A stretch of DNA of 64,000 nt from Liolophura sinensis (taxonomy: Eukaryota; Mollusca; Polyplacophora; Chitonida; Chitonidae): the NCBI RefSeq assembly GCF_032854445.1, contig NC_088302.1, positions 34,257,979-34,321,978 of the forward strand, read 5' to 3'. A program made the translations under genes and the position numbers. The notes under the pieces are model-generated. The model was given only the letters and a program-made list of their open reading frames with translations. It searched no databases and was not told the origin of the DNA. Positions 10,871 through 23,984 of this stretch are shown in pieces; within the stretch, counting starts at the first letter, position 1; each line of letters begins with the position of its first letter.

Positions 10871-11475
10871 AGCGCAGATTTCAAAATGAATAAGGTTATC
10901 ACATCTCAAGTGAAAACCAATACTTTGTTTTGTTGCTTTGAACCCCCAAAGGAGGCTAATCAGTTACCTGTAGTCAAAAGAAAGTTTTTATTGACCATCG
11001 CTAAAGGTGGTTCTAATCAGCACGTTGTTGGAGAGTGCGCTACTCGCGTGTAATAGAGACAGATCAAACAATAGCAATACGTGTATGATAACTGATGTCT
11101 GTATGCTAAATGGGCAATCTTTATGCTGTTACCCACTAACATTTGTGTATGCGATGGACACTTAATGGTGTTTTTTTTATATCCATCGTGTTGAATTAGA
11201 TCGCCATGTTGGATATATGAACAGCTGCAATCGAAGCCCAATTGAGATGCATACTTTGATTATCGAAAACTTACATACAGAATTCGATTGCATCCATTCC
11301 TTGTGTCTTTCTCACATCCCTGAAACCTGCGGACCGATTCACTTTGTTCGATTCCGTCTTAATTTCGTTCTTAGTCTTTGGTGGAGTGTGTTGCACGTTG
11401 TATTGGGAGCTGATCCATTGTGATTATTGACTCGGAACGTCCACTTAGGTTGACGGGTGATACATGAATAAGCTG
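10871..11475. other. Unassigned sequence
   Basis: Short frames on both strands (11017-11241, 11217-11423) have no recognisable motif. Confidence 0.35.
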
Positions 11476-11619
11476 ATCCTCTGCCAGCAACCAGCGGATG
11501 GTCGTGGGGTTTCCCCCGGACTCTGCCAGGTTACCTCCCACCATAATGCTGGCCGCCGTCGTATAAATGAACTATTCTCGAGTACGGTGTAAAATACCAA
11601 TCAAAAAAATAAATACGCT
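11476..11619 (+). mobile_element. 5'-truncated SINE family A
   Basis: It begins inside the central domain ('ctctgccagcaacc', 'ggatggtcgtgg') and runs through 'cccaccataatgctggccgc' to 'gagtacggtgtaaaataccaa' and an A-rich tail. No convincing target-site duplication was found. Confidence 0.8.
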
Positions 11620-11844
11620 GAAGGCGACACATTTTATAGTCTAACCCGATTTGACTTTGACGTAGGCCTATGTTTGACAGTGTGCACGGAACCTTACTCA
11701 CTGATATATGTGTGTAACATGCACTAATTACGATGTGCACAGAGCGGTACCTACCGATATCTGGGTTTGTAATCAAACACTACAGCAGTGGTACAGTACG
11801 CACGGCACCCACATTTAAGTGTGACACGAGGGTGGTTTGTTTAA

Positions 11845-12008
11845 AAGAATATTTCTCTAATACGACAACGATCAGCATTATGGTTGGAAGAAACCGGGCA
11901 CAGACCAGGGGAAAAGTTCGCGACAATTTGCAGGTTGCTGCAGACCTTCCCACCTACGACCGGAGAAAAAGCCTGGGCTTGAACTTACAGCGACTGCATT
12001 GGTGAAAC
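11845..12008 (-). mobile_element. SINE family A, diverged partial copy
   Basis: Reading the minus strand gives the head-side 'accaatgcagtcgctgtaagttcaag', the central domain and 'tattagagaaatattctttt'. It lacks the outermost tRNA head and the 3' tail. Confidence 0.7.
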
Positions 12009-12635
12009 ACTTCTCTTGAGACACTTTTTTCTTGATTTTAACTGATCATCACATTTCATTTCCAACTGATGCAAAATACCGGCTTACAATGTACGGCAAT
12101 GTCGTCCAATTAGCTCCAAATATGTAATGATATTTATCATGCCCTAAGACTTCAAGAAGTAAAAATGTTACCAGAAAAAGTTTTCCGCAATCCGTTGTAG
12201 TGATGTTAGCTTTAATTCTAGCTTTCTCCCATAAAAGCCTAACATAAAAAGGAACTGAAAAAAACATAAGGAGTCAATTACACACGTGTAACGCTATTAG
12301 ACCAATCACGGCTGTTGCTATAATTATAACAAAATATTCATCAATAATGAAGCATTATTGGCCCTGTATTCCTTGTTGTTAGCCCATTCTATTGTAAAGT
12401 AATTAGAAAACAATTAATATTTTCCTAAAATTATTTTAGCTTCGCCCAAGGTTGTCAATAGTTAATTATTTTCATTTTAATAATTAATATTTTGTCCAAC
12501 CGCTTGTTACCATTAATTAGAAAACTGTGTTCCGCAGTCAGTAAACAGGCTAGAGGCCCACTGAGCATCAATACACAAAATCTGAGATCGGTTCATTTAT
12601 ATGTCATTTGTGTTACGGACAAAGCTTCAAATGCG
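12009..12635. other. Unassigned AT-rich sequence
   Basis: No supported gene or repeat. The short minus-strand frame at 12049-12267 has no motif. Confidence 0.35.
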
Positions 12636-12637
12636 AT

Positions 12638-12832
12638 CCCTGAGAGCTCAAGTCCAGCTCACGCTGTATCTCTCTCTGAATCGTGCGTGGGAAGGTCTGC
12701 CAGCAACGGTCGTGGGTTTCACTAGGGTTCTACCCGGTTTGCTCCCACCATTATGCTGGCGGACGTCGTATGAGTGAAATATTCCTGAGTGTGGCGTTAA
12801 ACACGAATCAAATCAATAAATAAATAAATAAA
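12638..12832 (+). mobile_element. SINE family A, partial copy with A-rich tail
   Basis: It starts near the box B-like 'gagagctcaagtccagctca' and continues through 'gtgggaaggtctgccagcaac' and 'ctcccaccattatgctggc' to 'gcgttaaacacgaatcaaat' and a (aaat)n tail. The box A part of the head is absent. Confidence 0.8.
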
Positions 12833-14536
12833 TACTTCTGTTCCGCCTTATCATCGTTAGCGGTTTGGTGAATAAAGCTAAAACATGTGCATATTTTTAT
12901 TACGCCTTGAGGGTCTACGGGTGTCTCTCAAGTAAGGTTCTAATAGCTTAGTAAGGAAACTATATGCACAAAGCTGATCTCGACCAACTAACTAAAATGG
13001 GTGTATTGTCCTTAGCGTTACGTTTTTGCCTGAATTGGGGTCCTAAACAGCTTAGCTCTAATCATGTAACGTATGTAGGGGTAAAATACGTAACAAAACT
13101 GTGCTCCCTCATACATGTAGGAAGATAAAAAGCTGCACTTGATATATTGACGAATAAATGACAATTACAGCTTCAATAACATAGTCGTAATTTTTAGCTC
13201 CGTTTTCCAGCCGATAAGGTCTCATTAACAAGTTAGATTTCGTATATTATACAGTCTGTACAAGACGGACGACATGTTCGCGTGGCATCAGAGAAAGCTG
13301 GTATAAATCTGAACTCTAGACATTCCATTTTTACCGTATTTAGGGCAAAGAGGATGTTGTGTCGCTACAGATTTGTCGTGTAATGGGGAACTGATGTATT
13401 CACTAATAACATGAAACAATGGAAATTAGATTTGCCATTTCCGGTTGGGTAATTGTCGATTATGAGGTAATTTTTTTCTGTCTCTGTTCAATTCCAAAAT
13501 CCGATAATAGCACATCACTCACCGCTAAAACAGAGAATTGTTTTTGTCTTTCTGTAAGCTGCTCTTGTTTCTCCAATTGTTAGTTTTTTATGCGCTTTTG
13601 CCACTAGAAATGCCGCGTCTTTAAAGCTAATTGTGTAAAAAAAATCGTGTTGCTTTTCCTAAAATTGTACATTTCGGAGAACTACTTACGTCATGATGGA
13701 TTGGGCGTAAATGCCAATGACAACCGCGTATGTTTTTTACTTACATCTCACTCCTCAATTGCAAAGGAAAGTAATTCGTACATTATTGGCTGCCTAAATT
13801 ATGTCAAAGAATATGTCATATATAGAAGAACCAGGTTTCTTTCGTCCGCATGATTACGCTTGTCAGTTCAGGAAATCTTGTCAATTAATTTTTATTGCTT
13901 TGTGAGTAGAACTGTGCACTTTTTATTTTAAAACCGAAACTTTTCTATCACAGTCATACATTGTATTTTTATTCCTAAACTGTTGAAGCTTAACGTCTTT
14001 ACATCTATCGATCGAAAATATTCATAAGTTGAATAGTTCGTGTGCCAAAAGGAAATAGTGTATCAACAAGATGAATTTTGCAAATACTTACTGATGAATA
14101 ATAGAAAAGAAAACAGCCACTCTTTGTGTTAATTGGAACGTGCGTAATCCGTTCTCTGGATAATAAATGTATGTGGGAAAAACAATAAGCTTAACTCGCT
14201 TGCTTTTCATCAATATTCATATAAAGCGAGATTTATTAGTGATGACAAACCACAATACAAACAGGAGTCTAGGCGTCAAAACAGACATTCGTATACCAGG
14301 CAGAGCTGTGCTGTGCGTGTACATGGACTGGGTAACTATAGGCGCCTTAATAGCAGCGGGAATCATTTCCAAAACGATGTTTCATACAAAATGTTCAAAA
14401 GCTTATCAGTAAATAATAAAGAAAGCTCATTTAGGCCTGCAGCCTGGAGACATTTTTATGACTTCTGTTTACACATGGTCTACACCAATCATGTGTATAC
14501 GTCATCCAGGATGATACGTCTGAAATGTTTTATTTA
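12833..14536. other. Unassigned AT-rich sequence
   Basis: About 1.7 kb with only short frames lacking motifs (13647-13853, 14167-14412, 14313-14537). No repeat or RNA gene was recognised. Confidence 0.35.
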
Positions 14537-14707
14537 AGAAATAATGTTCCCGTCAGGGTAGTCTAACGGTAGTTTTACATCAAATCGATTTGGAAGAGTT
14601 TATATTGTAGGTCGAAGGCGAAGCCTGAGACCTAAAATTTCTAAACTCTTCCACATCGATTTGATGTAAAACTACCGTTAGACTACCCTGACGCGAACAT
14701 TATTTCT
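14537..14707. mobile_element. Hairpin MITE-like inverted repeat
   Basis: Two arms of about 66 bp are almost perfect reverse complements: 'agaaataatgttcccgtcag' leads the left arm and its complement ends the right arm at 14707. A short loop contains a smaller palindrome ('aggtc' ... 'gacct'). There is no coding capacity. Arm identity is very high, with only a few mismatches by eye, so the copy is young or maintained by conversion. No target-site duplication is obvious. It is probably a non-autonomous DNA transposon. Confidence 0.85.
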
Positions 14708-15052
14708 ATTCTATAACCTTGGTAGCAGCAAAATATTTTCATAATGATAACAAAAACGCCATAGCGGTATAGATTAACGCCCCCACTTTCCCTGACACGT
14801 TGTTTTCGTCCAACCGAACGTTCTAAAGGGGCGTGACCTAACTCTGGACGAAACCATGATGTGTTTTACAGAGGGTGTTAAAATGCGAGGCTAAATATTA
14901 CGGATGTGCTTCACGACTAAGATAGAATAATAAAAAGAATACGTTTGTTTCTCGAAAACAATTCCCACTATAAAATATAGCACTATAAAATAACACATCT
15001 GCAGGGTTGCTTTCATATTTCAGCTAAGACGCTGTTACCAGGGTAGGCTTCG
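14708..15052. other. Unassigned sequence before the exon-like frame
   Basis: No feature recognised. A 'tttcatatttcag' at about 15019-15031 resembles a splice acceptor, but the frame that follows directly is closed. Confidence 0.3.
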
Positions 15053-15235
15053 GTGAGACAGGCACGGTGTCAAACAGCGACCACACTGACAGTGAGCTGG
15101 GGAGGTTGCTTGATGCTGGAAGCGAGAGTTCGGGCAGATCAAAAGTTTTTCCAAACTCTGTATGACGAGCTAAAGGAGCTGGAAACCTCTGGCATCAGCA
15201 CAACGACAGTAAAAGTGGGGAGCTCAACTGTTTAA
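15053..15235 (+). CDS. Possible C-terminal exon of an unrecognised protein (weak)
   Basis: A 60-codon frame ends in TAA at 15233-15235. It opens on GTG rather than ATG, so if real it is an exon and not a whole gene. The translated part after residue 23 is rich in charged residues, suggests an amphipathic helix (RVRADQKFFQTLYDELKELE), and then has a Ser/Thr-rich end (SGISTTTVKVGSSTV). Its base composition is more GC-rich and codon-like than the surrounding AT-rich DNA. A pyrimidine tract with AG lies upstream, but an in-frame TAG at about 15044 means the acceptor would have to lie inside the frame. I do not recognise the protein. It could equally be a retrocopy fragment or chance. Confidence 0.25.
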   Translation: MRQARCQTATTLTVSWGGCLMLEARVRADQKFFQTLYDELKELETSGISTTTVKVGSSTV

Positions 15236-17380
15236 ACGTAATTAAAGTTTGAATTACGTACGAAAAAAAAATGAAACACACAAAATCAAGGTTAACAATA
15301 GTTTGATACTGAATTTTATTTGGTTTACTTGTGTAAATGCTTTGCGGTCGTCTTGTATTCTGTATCAAAATTCATAAACACTGGGTAACGAATGTTGAAA
15401 TAATGGAACACTTCATTTTACATTTTCAATTCAATATTAATTTCTCAACATATGCTGATAAATAACAAAACAATAAAAACATCATTGATATGTGTTTATG
15501 CTTATTATAAGTAAGCAAATAAATATATTATAATTTATATGTTGAAGGTATCATGAAAATAAATATGATTTGCGTTTATTGTATTGTGAAATACAACGGA
15601 TGGCTATCACAATTTAAATTTGTAATGACGCAATCTGTACAAAGTTATATGTACATTAAACCAGCCCCGTGCACATGTTTCACTCAGTGCGCCGTACCAT
15701 TTACGTAAAATATACACGTCACACTCATGCATAAAGGTCACATGATGTACCAAATTTGAAGATCTGGGTCAACGGCAATATATTGGCGGCAGTCAGACAA
15801 TAGCGTTTGCGGAGAGAAAACATGAGTGAACGGATTGAACATTGTGGATTAAAAAAAACAACAGTTTAACTCGAATAAACATCAAACAAGGATTGGGAGT
15901 TGAAAAGGACGATCTGCAGCTATCCAGAGGGTGTGAAGTGAAGTTGATGTGAACTCTGCTGTTATTTATTGTAGCATTGTTGAACAGCCCTCCAAAACTT
16001 TGAGGCGTGACTAAAAAACTAGAATTTTGCCATTTGGATGGTATTGCCACTTTTACGTGTTACATTACAGTCGACAGCGTCGGGCAATTGCACTGGGAGT
16101 GGCGTGACTGTCATGGGAGTATTTTAATTCAACGGCATTTTCACTTTCAGCATTTTCTGATAACATACTTGAAGCATGCAGGATAATGCTGATTTCACGG
16201 CGTTTTGAAACGGACGGTTTGTTGAAATAACTCCCTACACTGGATTCATTGCGGTGGCCTGTCACATGTCCATCACAAAAAAAACCCGGCATCAGCAAGA
16301 ACTGTGACTGTGGTAGCCCGGACGCAGTGATTTGTGTACCGGCGGCTAAGTTTTGCATCGCGGGAAATATCAGACATCAAGGATCCGATAGTTTTGTGAC
16401 CCATTGGTTGATTGCCATACCATGGTTTGTGGTCAACTGGGGCGTTTATGAGAGGCCGCTGAAAGAAAGACTCGGAGGAAGAATTATCAGGTCCGTATGT
16501 AAAAAAAAACTTTTCGTGAAACCATTATTATCTCTTTTGTGTAGCGTTCAAACGTCTCTATGGGCTTTAAATTATCTGTAACCTGATACTTTTCGCTCCG
16601 ACAGAAAAAATAGTCATTTTGTTTCTTTTGTTTGTATTTGTCGTCTGCTTTATTCAATGTAAAGAATAACCGCTATCCACCCATAGAACTACAATAGACC
16701 CGTCCAGAAGTCAAACGCTTCTGTCTCGTGATGGGGGGTATCTAAAGACCTAGATAATGTGCACTTGGCATAGAGCCAAGCAGTGCGTTGTATGTAATAA
16801 AAAGGAATCGAAGGGTAATAAAATTTGGGTTAGATGTACATGTACCATGAAAAAATATATTTGATGACAAAAGGGCCATTTTGAAGTCCTGCAGTTTCTG
16901 TGAATAACTGGAGGTTGATTTTAACAGGAAAGATCAATTTTTTCAGTTTTTTCCAAGGTTTTAACAAGTGACAAGCGCCAGTAACGTGTATGGAAGTGTG
17001 ACCGAGTAAAGAAGGCGTTGAAATCTATACACTCAGGAGTATCGGTATGAAATTGTAGCAGAAAATTGCAGCCATTGAAACTTTCATTGTGAGGAGTATT
17101 CGAGTGTGGCAGAAAAATTCTGCCGTTGGTGAAATCTGGGTAATCGTTGAATGCATAACGGAAAATAACAGTTTCTGAAACCTTGACAGAAGTTGACTGC
17201 CGGGATGTTGACACCTGGAGAGGAAAAATAATGAAAAACAAGAGAGTCTATAGAAGGTAGGCGGTACTTGACCTCCACAAACGGATCTAGTGCTCTTCGA
17301 GGTAAATCTATACAGAGGATTCAAGTAAATAACATTTCAAGCAAATTAAACAAAATGCATGAATAATACTGAACTCAGGT
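15236..17380. other. Unassigned sequence with overlapping frames on both strands
   Basis: Open frames of 85-110 residues overlap on opposite strands (15793-16050 minus, 16065-16358 minus, 16249-16581 plus, 16921-17324 minus). None shows a domain, conserved motif or convincing splice context. 16065-16580 is locally more GC-rich and would be the first place to look for a hidden exon. Confidence 0.3.
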
Positions 17381-17499
17381 GAAACTAAACATTCCCCTGG
17401 ACTCCGTTCTCCTCCCACCTCCCACGGCCGCCGTTGCGAAATATTCTGAAGTACGGCGTAAAACACCAATCAAATATATAAATAAACGAAACTGAACAT
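17381..17499 (+). mobile_element. 5'-truncated SINE family A with target-site duplication
   Basis: The body at 17393-17487 holds only the last part of the element ('ctcctcccacctcccacggccgccg', then 'gtacggcgtaaaacaccaat', then an A-rich tail). It is flanked by 12-bp direct repeats 'gaaactaaacat' (17381-17392) and 'gaaactgaacat' (17488-17499), with one mismatch. Confidence 0.8.
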
Positions 17500-20212
17500 A
17501 CACATGGTCCACGGACATCGCACCATATTCGCGATGTACTCGCATCTCGGATGGCAGTATTAGGGATTGTTAAACCAACTTGAAATAATGAAGGATTATG
17601 GCTTAACGCCACTTCGGCAATGTTGCAGCCATGAGTGGCGATTAATCAAATTAAAGCAGAAAATGTGCAGTTGTCCAAATTTGTCAGCTGTGTTTCCAAA
17701 TGCCTGTGAAGATACTTGCGTAGCCAAAAGATATAAAATACTGCATCGCAAAAATCTTTAAATGATCAGGTTACAGCAGTGGCATAATTCATAACCATTG
17801 TCAAATGACTGGCTTGTATCAGATGACGAAAACAGGCACATATATAATTGCATGTCTCCTACTTTGGAGACAACGCTATATCGGAAATATTCTCTACACC
17901 CATGTATTAATTTACCAGTTGGAGAAGAATGGTACATTTCATTCCTAGAAAACTGATAATAGGTATCGGATATTGGATATTCCAGAGACGTCACTAAACT
18001 GTCCACAGATGATTGTAATTAAAAAGATAATTTGCAATCATGATCTTGATCTGATGAGAAGTAATTATAGCTCGACAACCAACAATACAATACTTCCTTA
18101 GATTTCCTACAGATTGCTCTTCCAGTTGATTTGGACCATGTCTAATTGCAAAATACACGAGATACATGTATAGTTAATTACAGGGGTACTCCCAATTACA
18201 TGCAAGCAAATCCCGTGTTCAAACTCCAAAAGATGCGATTACTGGTAACTTTTGTCGAACCGTATTCGAAAAGTTATACTTTGCAAAGAGTTTCTCACAA
18301 ATGTCATGGGGATCACGGATCGAGTAATAATGGTTGCCTATGGTCCAAACTCACCCAGGAATGGATTCATTTCGGTCACAGACTGCGTATCCTGTGACGA
18401 TGTAGCGATACTATTTTTACCATTCTCGATGTCCGTTGCACTACTAACAGTAAGAAAAAAAATACTCTGATAAAATGACGCCAAACGGTTGAATAGGGCC
18501 TACTATTTTAATGCACTACAGAATTGTTCCGCCTGTGTAGTAACTGAAAACTTATCCTCATTATAGAAAACATGTAAGATCCAATCCAAATGTGACAATG
18601 TATCCACATTGTGGTTTGGCCAAAGCTTTCATATCAGAAACACACGGAAAATGACTAAAAGGGTTAGTCAAAATAGCATGATATTATATCTCGCTCACTA
18701 CACCGTCTTTAAAGGGCCATCTTTAAGCGCTTGTTGTGATTGCCGTGCCTAGCGGAAATTGGACCTTTACTAAGTACTTACGAGTATTTCACTTACTTGG
18801 CGATTTCAAACGTAATGAGGTCAAAAAATACATTATTTGGAGAATCAAACTTTATTTTATCATGATAAATGCAAATGAAATTGTTTTATTTCATAAGTTC
18901 GGCAATTAAGCACCTTTTTGCCTGTTAGTTTACCTTCCACATTTGTGTTGCCTTGAACAATCAACTGGAGATTTCTAAAATTGCTAGTTATTGGATTTTT
19001 TTTAGTTTACTTGATAAATATTTACTTAATTAGGAATCAACATTAATTTCCTTTCAATAAAATTTGACATCTTCCCGATATCGTTATTTATCTCGGTGCC
19101 TTAGAGAATCACTTTTTAGCTGATTGAAACGGAGACCTGTAGCTGATCTATTTTCGATGTGGTCACAAACACAAAACTTCTGCAAAAACAAATGTGTTTT
19201 TTTCCGCAATCTAAGATCAAACCCTGTAATTGTAGCTTCCTGCGGGTTGCCGGAAGCTTGCATAACAATGAGGTCAGAACCAATTTTCGCCGCGATCATA
19301 TTTTTTTCAATTAATTGAAGGATCGACCTGCCACGGTTGGGTGCCGTGGAATGATCGTTTCGGTGGCACTATATTTACGTTTCACATCGATCAACTTGTC
19401 AAGTGTACTTTAGCTCAGTTAAGCGTAAAAAATTTATGGCATTTCTGTTCATGCTTTTGATATAGATTATAGATAACAGCATTTCCAGCCAGTTTTCGCA
19501 TAAAGTTTGCAGGTAACAACTTCTTTTATTGCAGTTTTTAAGTCCTAGAACGATTCTTTGTTTACGTTTACCGGACAGCCTGGAACCGCCTGCAGTCAGA
19601 TATACCCTAAGGATTGGATCTTATTCCATATTTTTTACATTTAGTTTTTACTGTACTGTATAAATGGACAATGGCCTTTCAGTGCACATTATCTTTCTGC
19701 TGCCTTTTGTAATCTATTATTTATCCCGCAGTTGGACATCTCAACAAAATGAGTACTGTTGTCAGAACGTATTTATGGTCTTGTACTAACAGAATCATAC
19801 CACGCTGCGCAATGTTTACCGGATAGAGTTTGTAAGATTGTTGTGTGCCGGGAATGGCTTAGTCACACACTTGCTATCTATGTATTGTCTTTAACACTAA
19901 GTTAATTCGTGGAAAATGTGATCACAAATGGTGATCATCATTTAATCTCACTTTGTCATTTGAATTGTTTATTTGATTACACTTCGAGAAATGATTGCAA
20001 TGTTTGCTGATTTTGTTAGCAGCCAACCAAACTACTAGAGAAGGGATTGGAACGAAAGCATGAAAAGATTACTATCCCTACCCCAGGATCATGAAGCTCA
20101 CTTAGACCTAAGTCAGAATTACACTTAACTTGCAGCACGATTTATATAGTTATATTTGAACTTATTCAATTTTTCAATAAACGTTCCGTGAGACAACTCT
20201 GAGTATTCAAAT

Positions 20213-20216
<4 letters not shown>
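17500..20216. other. Unassigned AT-rich sequence
   Basis: About 2.7 kb in which I recognise no gene, RNA or repeat. Short frames (17567-17761, 17758-18006, 18146-18470, 19084-19318) carry no motif and overlap one another on opposite strands. Confidence 0.35.

Positions 20217-20268
<52 letters not shown>
20217..20268. repeat. (CT)26 microsatellite
   Basis: An uninterrupted 52-bp run of the dinucleotide tc is directly visible. Confidence 0.99.
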
Positions 20269-20270
<2 letters not shown>

Positions 20271-21099
20271 GTTATGGCATACGTACGAACATGGAGTCCA
20301 AGCAGTTCTTTCGACCATTAAAGGCTTTATCAATTAACAATCAATTTGTCTGACTAGTAAGAGGGAGACCGCATCCTACCAGACAACTGGGCTCCAGATC
20401 TGGGTAACAGCTGAGCAAATTAGAATGGCAAACGCCCTGCCCGGGTGAGCACCACTGACATAGTTCAGCATCCCAGGCGTCTACTGGCTCTTTTGTCTGA
20501 CCATTCGCCTGACCATTAAGGCCTAAATGATTTCCCAAAGAGCCCTAACTGATTATGTATTGCATTATAGCATTACAGCATTCATAAATATCTTCAACTT
20601 CTTAAGGCATTGAAACTAACAATATGCTAAATGTATGCGGTGTTCCGTACGTTATCCAATCACAACAGTTGGTTTATGGCTAATCACTGAAATATTCACT
20701 TTAACTGACAAATTGAACACATACTAAATATATAATTACCAGGCATTTGATGTTTATTAAGTGGTATTTCAGATTCTGTCCGATGACATTGAATCACAGA
20801 AAACTAGCAGACATTGTTAGCCAGTCATTACCGTACCCAACAAGATAAATTTCGAGTCCCTAGTCAAACGTATATAAGTCTTTGAAAATAACACTTTGTA
20901 CTTCTCGTGATATCCAGATGTTTTAAAATAATATGTTATAGTTAACAGCCATAACGCTCTCGGATATTTTAAGCTAACGTTCAAGTCCACATAGTTCAAA
21001 ATAATACAATATTCCTCTGTAAGATATCCAAATTAACCAAACAACCAAATGTCTATACCTTTCGACAGGCTACGTTACCAGATGCATGCCTTTCAAAAC
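20269..21099. other. Mostly unassigned; diverged lead-in to a minisatellite
   Basis: No gene recognised. From about 20880, short motifs such as 'gatatccaga' and 'aatatgttatag' suggest decayed units of the repeat that becomes regular after 21100. Confidence 0.35.
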
Positions 21100-21845
21100 A
21101 ATGTGTTACAGTCCAGCTGTTTCCTAATGATATTTTACAGTTCTCTCCAGCTATTTCATAATGATATTTCACAGCCTTCTACATGATGTCCAGTTTTGCA
21201 AAGAAATTTTACAGTAGTCAACAAGATGTCCAGATGGTTGACAATACTGTTTTATAGTCCCCTACAAGATATCCAAATGGTTGACAATAAATGTTACGGT
21301 TCTCTATAAGATACCCAGATGGTGGACCATAATGTGTTACAGTCCTCTGAAAGATGTCCTGATTGTTGACAATAATGTGTTACAGTCCCCTACAAGATGT
21401 CCAGATGGTTGACAATACTGTAGTACAGTCGTCTACAAAATGTCCAAATGGTTGACAATACTGTAGTACAGTACTCTACATGATGTCCAGATGGTTGACA
21501 ATACTATGTTACGGTTCTCCATAAGATACCCAGATGGTGGACCATAACGTGTTACAGCCCTCTAAAAGATGTCCTGATGGCTGGCAATAATGTGTTAAGC
21601 CCTCTACAAGATGTCCAGATGGTTGACAATACTGTAGTACAGTCCGCTACAAGATGTCCAGATGGTTGACAATACTATGTTACAGTCCTGTATAAGATGT
21701 TCAGATGGTTGACAATAATATGTTACAGGTCCTCTACAAGATGTCCAGATGGTTGACAATAATGTGATACAGTCTTCTACAAGATGTCCAGATGGTTGAC
21801 AATACTATGTTGCAGTCCTCTACAAGATGTCCAGATGGTTCACAA
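21100..21845. repeat. Minisatellite, about 43-bp unit
   Basis: About seventeen imperfect copies of a unit built from 'ctctacaagatgtccagatggttgacaata' and 'tgttacagtc'. Units at the left end are the most diverged and those after 21590 the most alike. Two similar variants carrying 'agatggtggaccataa' occur at about 21310 and 21530, pointing to a higher-order period of about 220 bp. No coding frame is kept. Confidence 0.9.
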
Positions 21846-23984
21846 GAATAAAACAGAGCATTAAATCCAACACAAGAATAGATTTACTACATAGTTATAA
21901 TTGTGTCTTTTAACATAATCATCATTCTAATATGAACACTGTGTTAATCACCCATTTTTATAGAGAGCAAGCAACCAATGTTGTTAAGTTAATTCGATCA
22001 TCCAATAAAACGGTGCTAAACCTAATGGTAATTTTTACCGGAGTCAATCCATCGATTCCTGCATAATTTAAAAGACATTTGGCGCCCTCATGGCCTTTGG
22101 CTGTTTCTTCATTATCTCTAAATTGATTTTAAACAGATTTGGACCCATCAGAATCTACCAAGTGATTCTGGAAAACAAAAAGTAGAATCTAAGTGGCTCA
22201 TATTTTTACATATCCAGCAGACGCTAAACAGCACATGGATTTGGGGGAAAGTTTGCAAGACTCTATAGCAAACACAAAAGCTTTTAATGCTTAAACTGAT
22301 TATAACCAACATTTGTAAATCCCATTGAATTGGGAAGGAGACACTGGTATTGTAACAAAGATTGAATCATTTCCAGATCTGTTCATAAATTCTTCTAAGG
22401 GACAATTAATTGCCGGGGTTAGGTAATTTTTCATATATATAAAACTCATTTTGTTCAGTGATTCTCAAGTCTTGAATAGTGTACAAAACATAACTGGCTT
22501 TTCTGACATAAGTAAATCATCATATATTACTGTTAAGCAAAATTACGCCATAAAGATGCTGAAAAAAAACACTCCATATACATCTATACACATTCAAGTA
22601 CTTACTGGTTTATTGGCAAGCCTCCTTTGACGCCAGCGATGATTTTTGACATTTGGCCAAGACGGCGGTAAAGACATGCAGGACGAGCGTTTTCCGTGGG
22701 CGAGCGTGCGGGGGGAATGGACATGACGGGTTTTATGCAGGGAATAAAACGTAAGACGATTGTAAATGCCATTCTACTTCTACGGTTACATGTAAACTGG
22801 GCAGAATTACGCTATTACTAGAATGCCGTTATATGTAAAATGACAGTACAAACTTTCAGCCACATATATTTGTTACAAAGAATTACATGGTATGGTGAGT
22901 TTGAGTAATGATCCAAAACATTATTCTCCTACATGTACATATGGAGGACTCCGTCGGACTCTGCCCAATTTTATTACCTATCAATTGCACAACGCAATAA
23001 ATAATGAAAACATGCTTTGTTCTTTAACGCGCAATCGCATATATAAATTCTTTGATTTCCCATAAATATTTCGTTGGAGTTACATTTCTAACCTATATGG
23101 AAACAAACTGGCTTAAGATAATTTCGTGAATGATAAAAGATGGATCAAAAATGAAAAAAATCACATAGAGAGTGGTACGATATCTATCGTAACTGAAATG
23201 CGGTCTTTCTGCTGAAGTTGATTAAGGCCTGAGCGGCAGTATGCAAGCTGTATACACCTGGCTTATAAAGTGCCCAATGTTGAAATGAATCATTTGTAAG
23301 CTGATAATTTATGACATAATCATGACGTTTATACTATAACGCACAACACTTTCTTCAGAGATTGTCTTCAGAACCCAATCCTTTGTCATCCAAATTGCAC
23401 AAATACACATAATATTTGAACGAAGATTATGATCATGTAAACTAAGGGATTTTCTACACAATCAACCCAGCCAATGCTAAAGTGACCAAGCGTAGCTGGG
23501 ATCCATTTACAATCAATGGATCTCTTATTATTGTTTAAATAGTCTTAACATTTCGGCACTAAGAGGTTGAATTCGCATTGTCAGTATAACAAGCTGCCAA
23601 TTTTGTCTGATGTGCCAGGTGTGTACGTAGAAATCTACTTAACGTCCTGCTGTGTAATGGATGATGCAATAAGGCTTTGTTGAAGATTAGCCCAGATTGA
23701 ACCAGAGGACGTGCAATCATTTCGTCCGGGCAAGATTGGCTATCCTATCGCTAGCAACAACCTGATGCCTTGCCTTCTGAGATGCTCGTCAACACAAACA
23801 CTTACGCACTAGAAAGCTCACCACAAAAAGTAGGCTGCAAAGGACATTAGCTGCTCTATACATGAAGTTTCTCCCACGAAAGAGTAAAAGTGGAGGCATA
23901 GATGGAGGCTAAAATAAGGATATTTCTTATTGCTCGTCCATTCGAACTGACCCAGTCAGGGTCAAATTTAAGACAGGTAACAAA
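21846..23984. other. Unassigned AT-rich sequence
   Basis: No open frame over 60 residues, RNA gene or repeat recognised over 2.1 kb. 22630-22740 is a short GC-rich patch without a frame. Confidence 0.35.

Noticed and set aside
16065-16581. Gene on either strand in a GC-richer patch
   Set aside because: Overlapping frames of 97 and 110 residues on opposite strands without any motif; left as unassigned.
21100-21845. CRISPR-like array
   Set aside because: The repeats adjoin directly with no unique spacers, units vary, and the genome is eukaryotic; it is an ordinary minisatellite.
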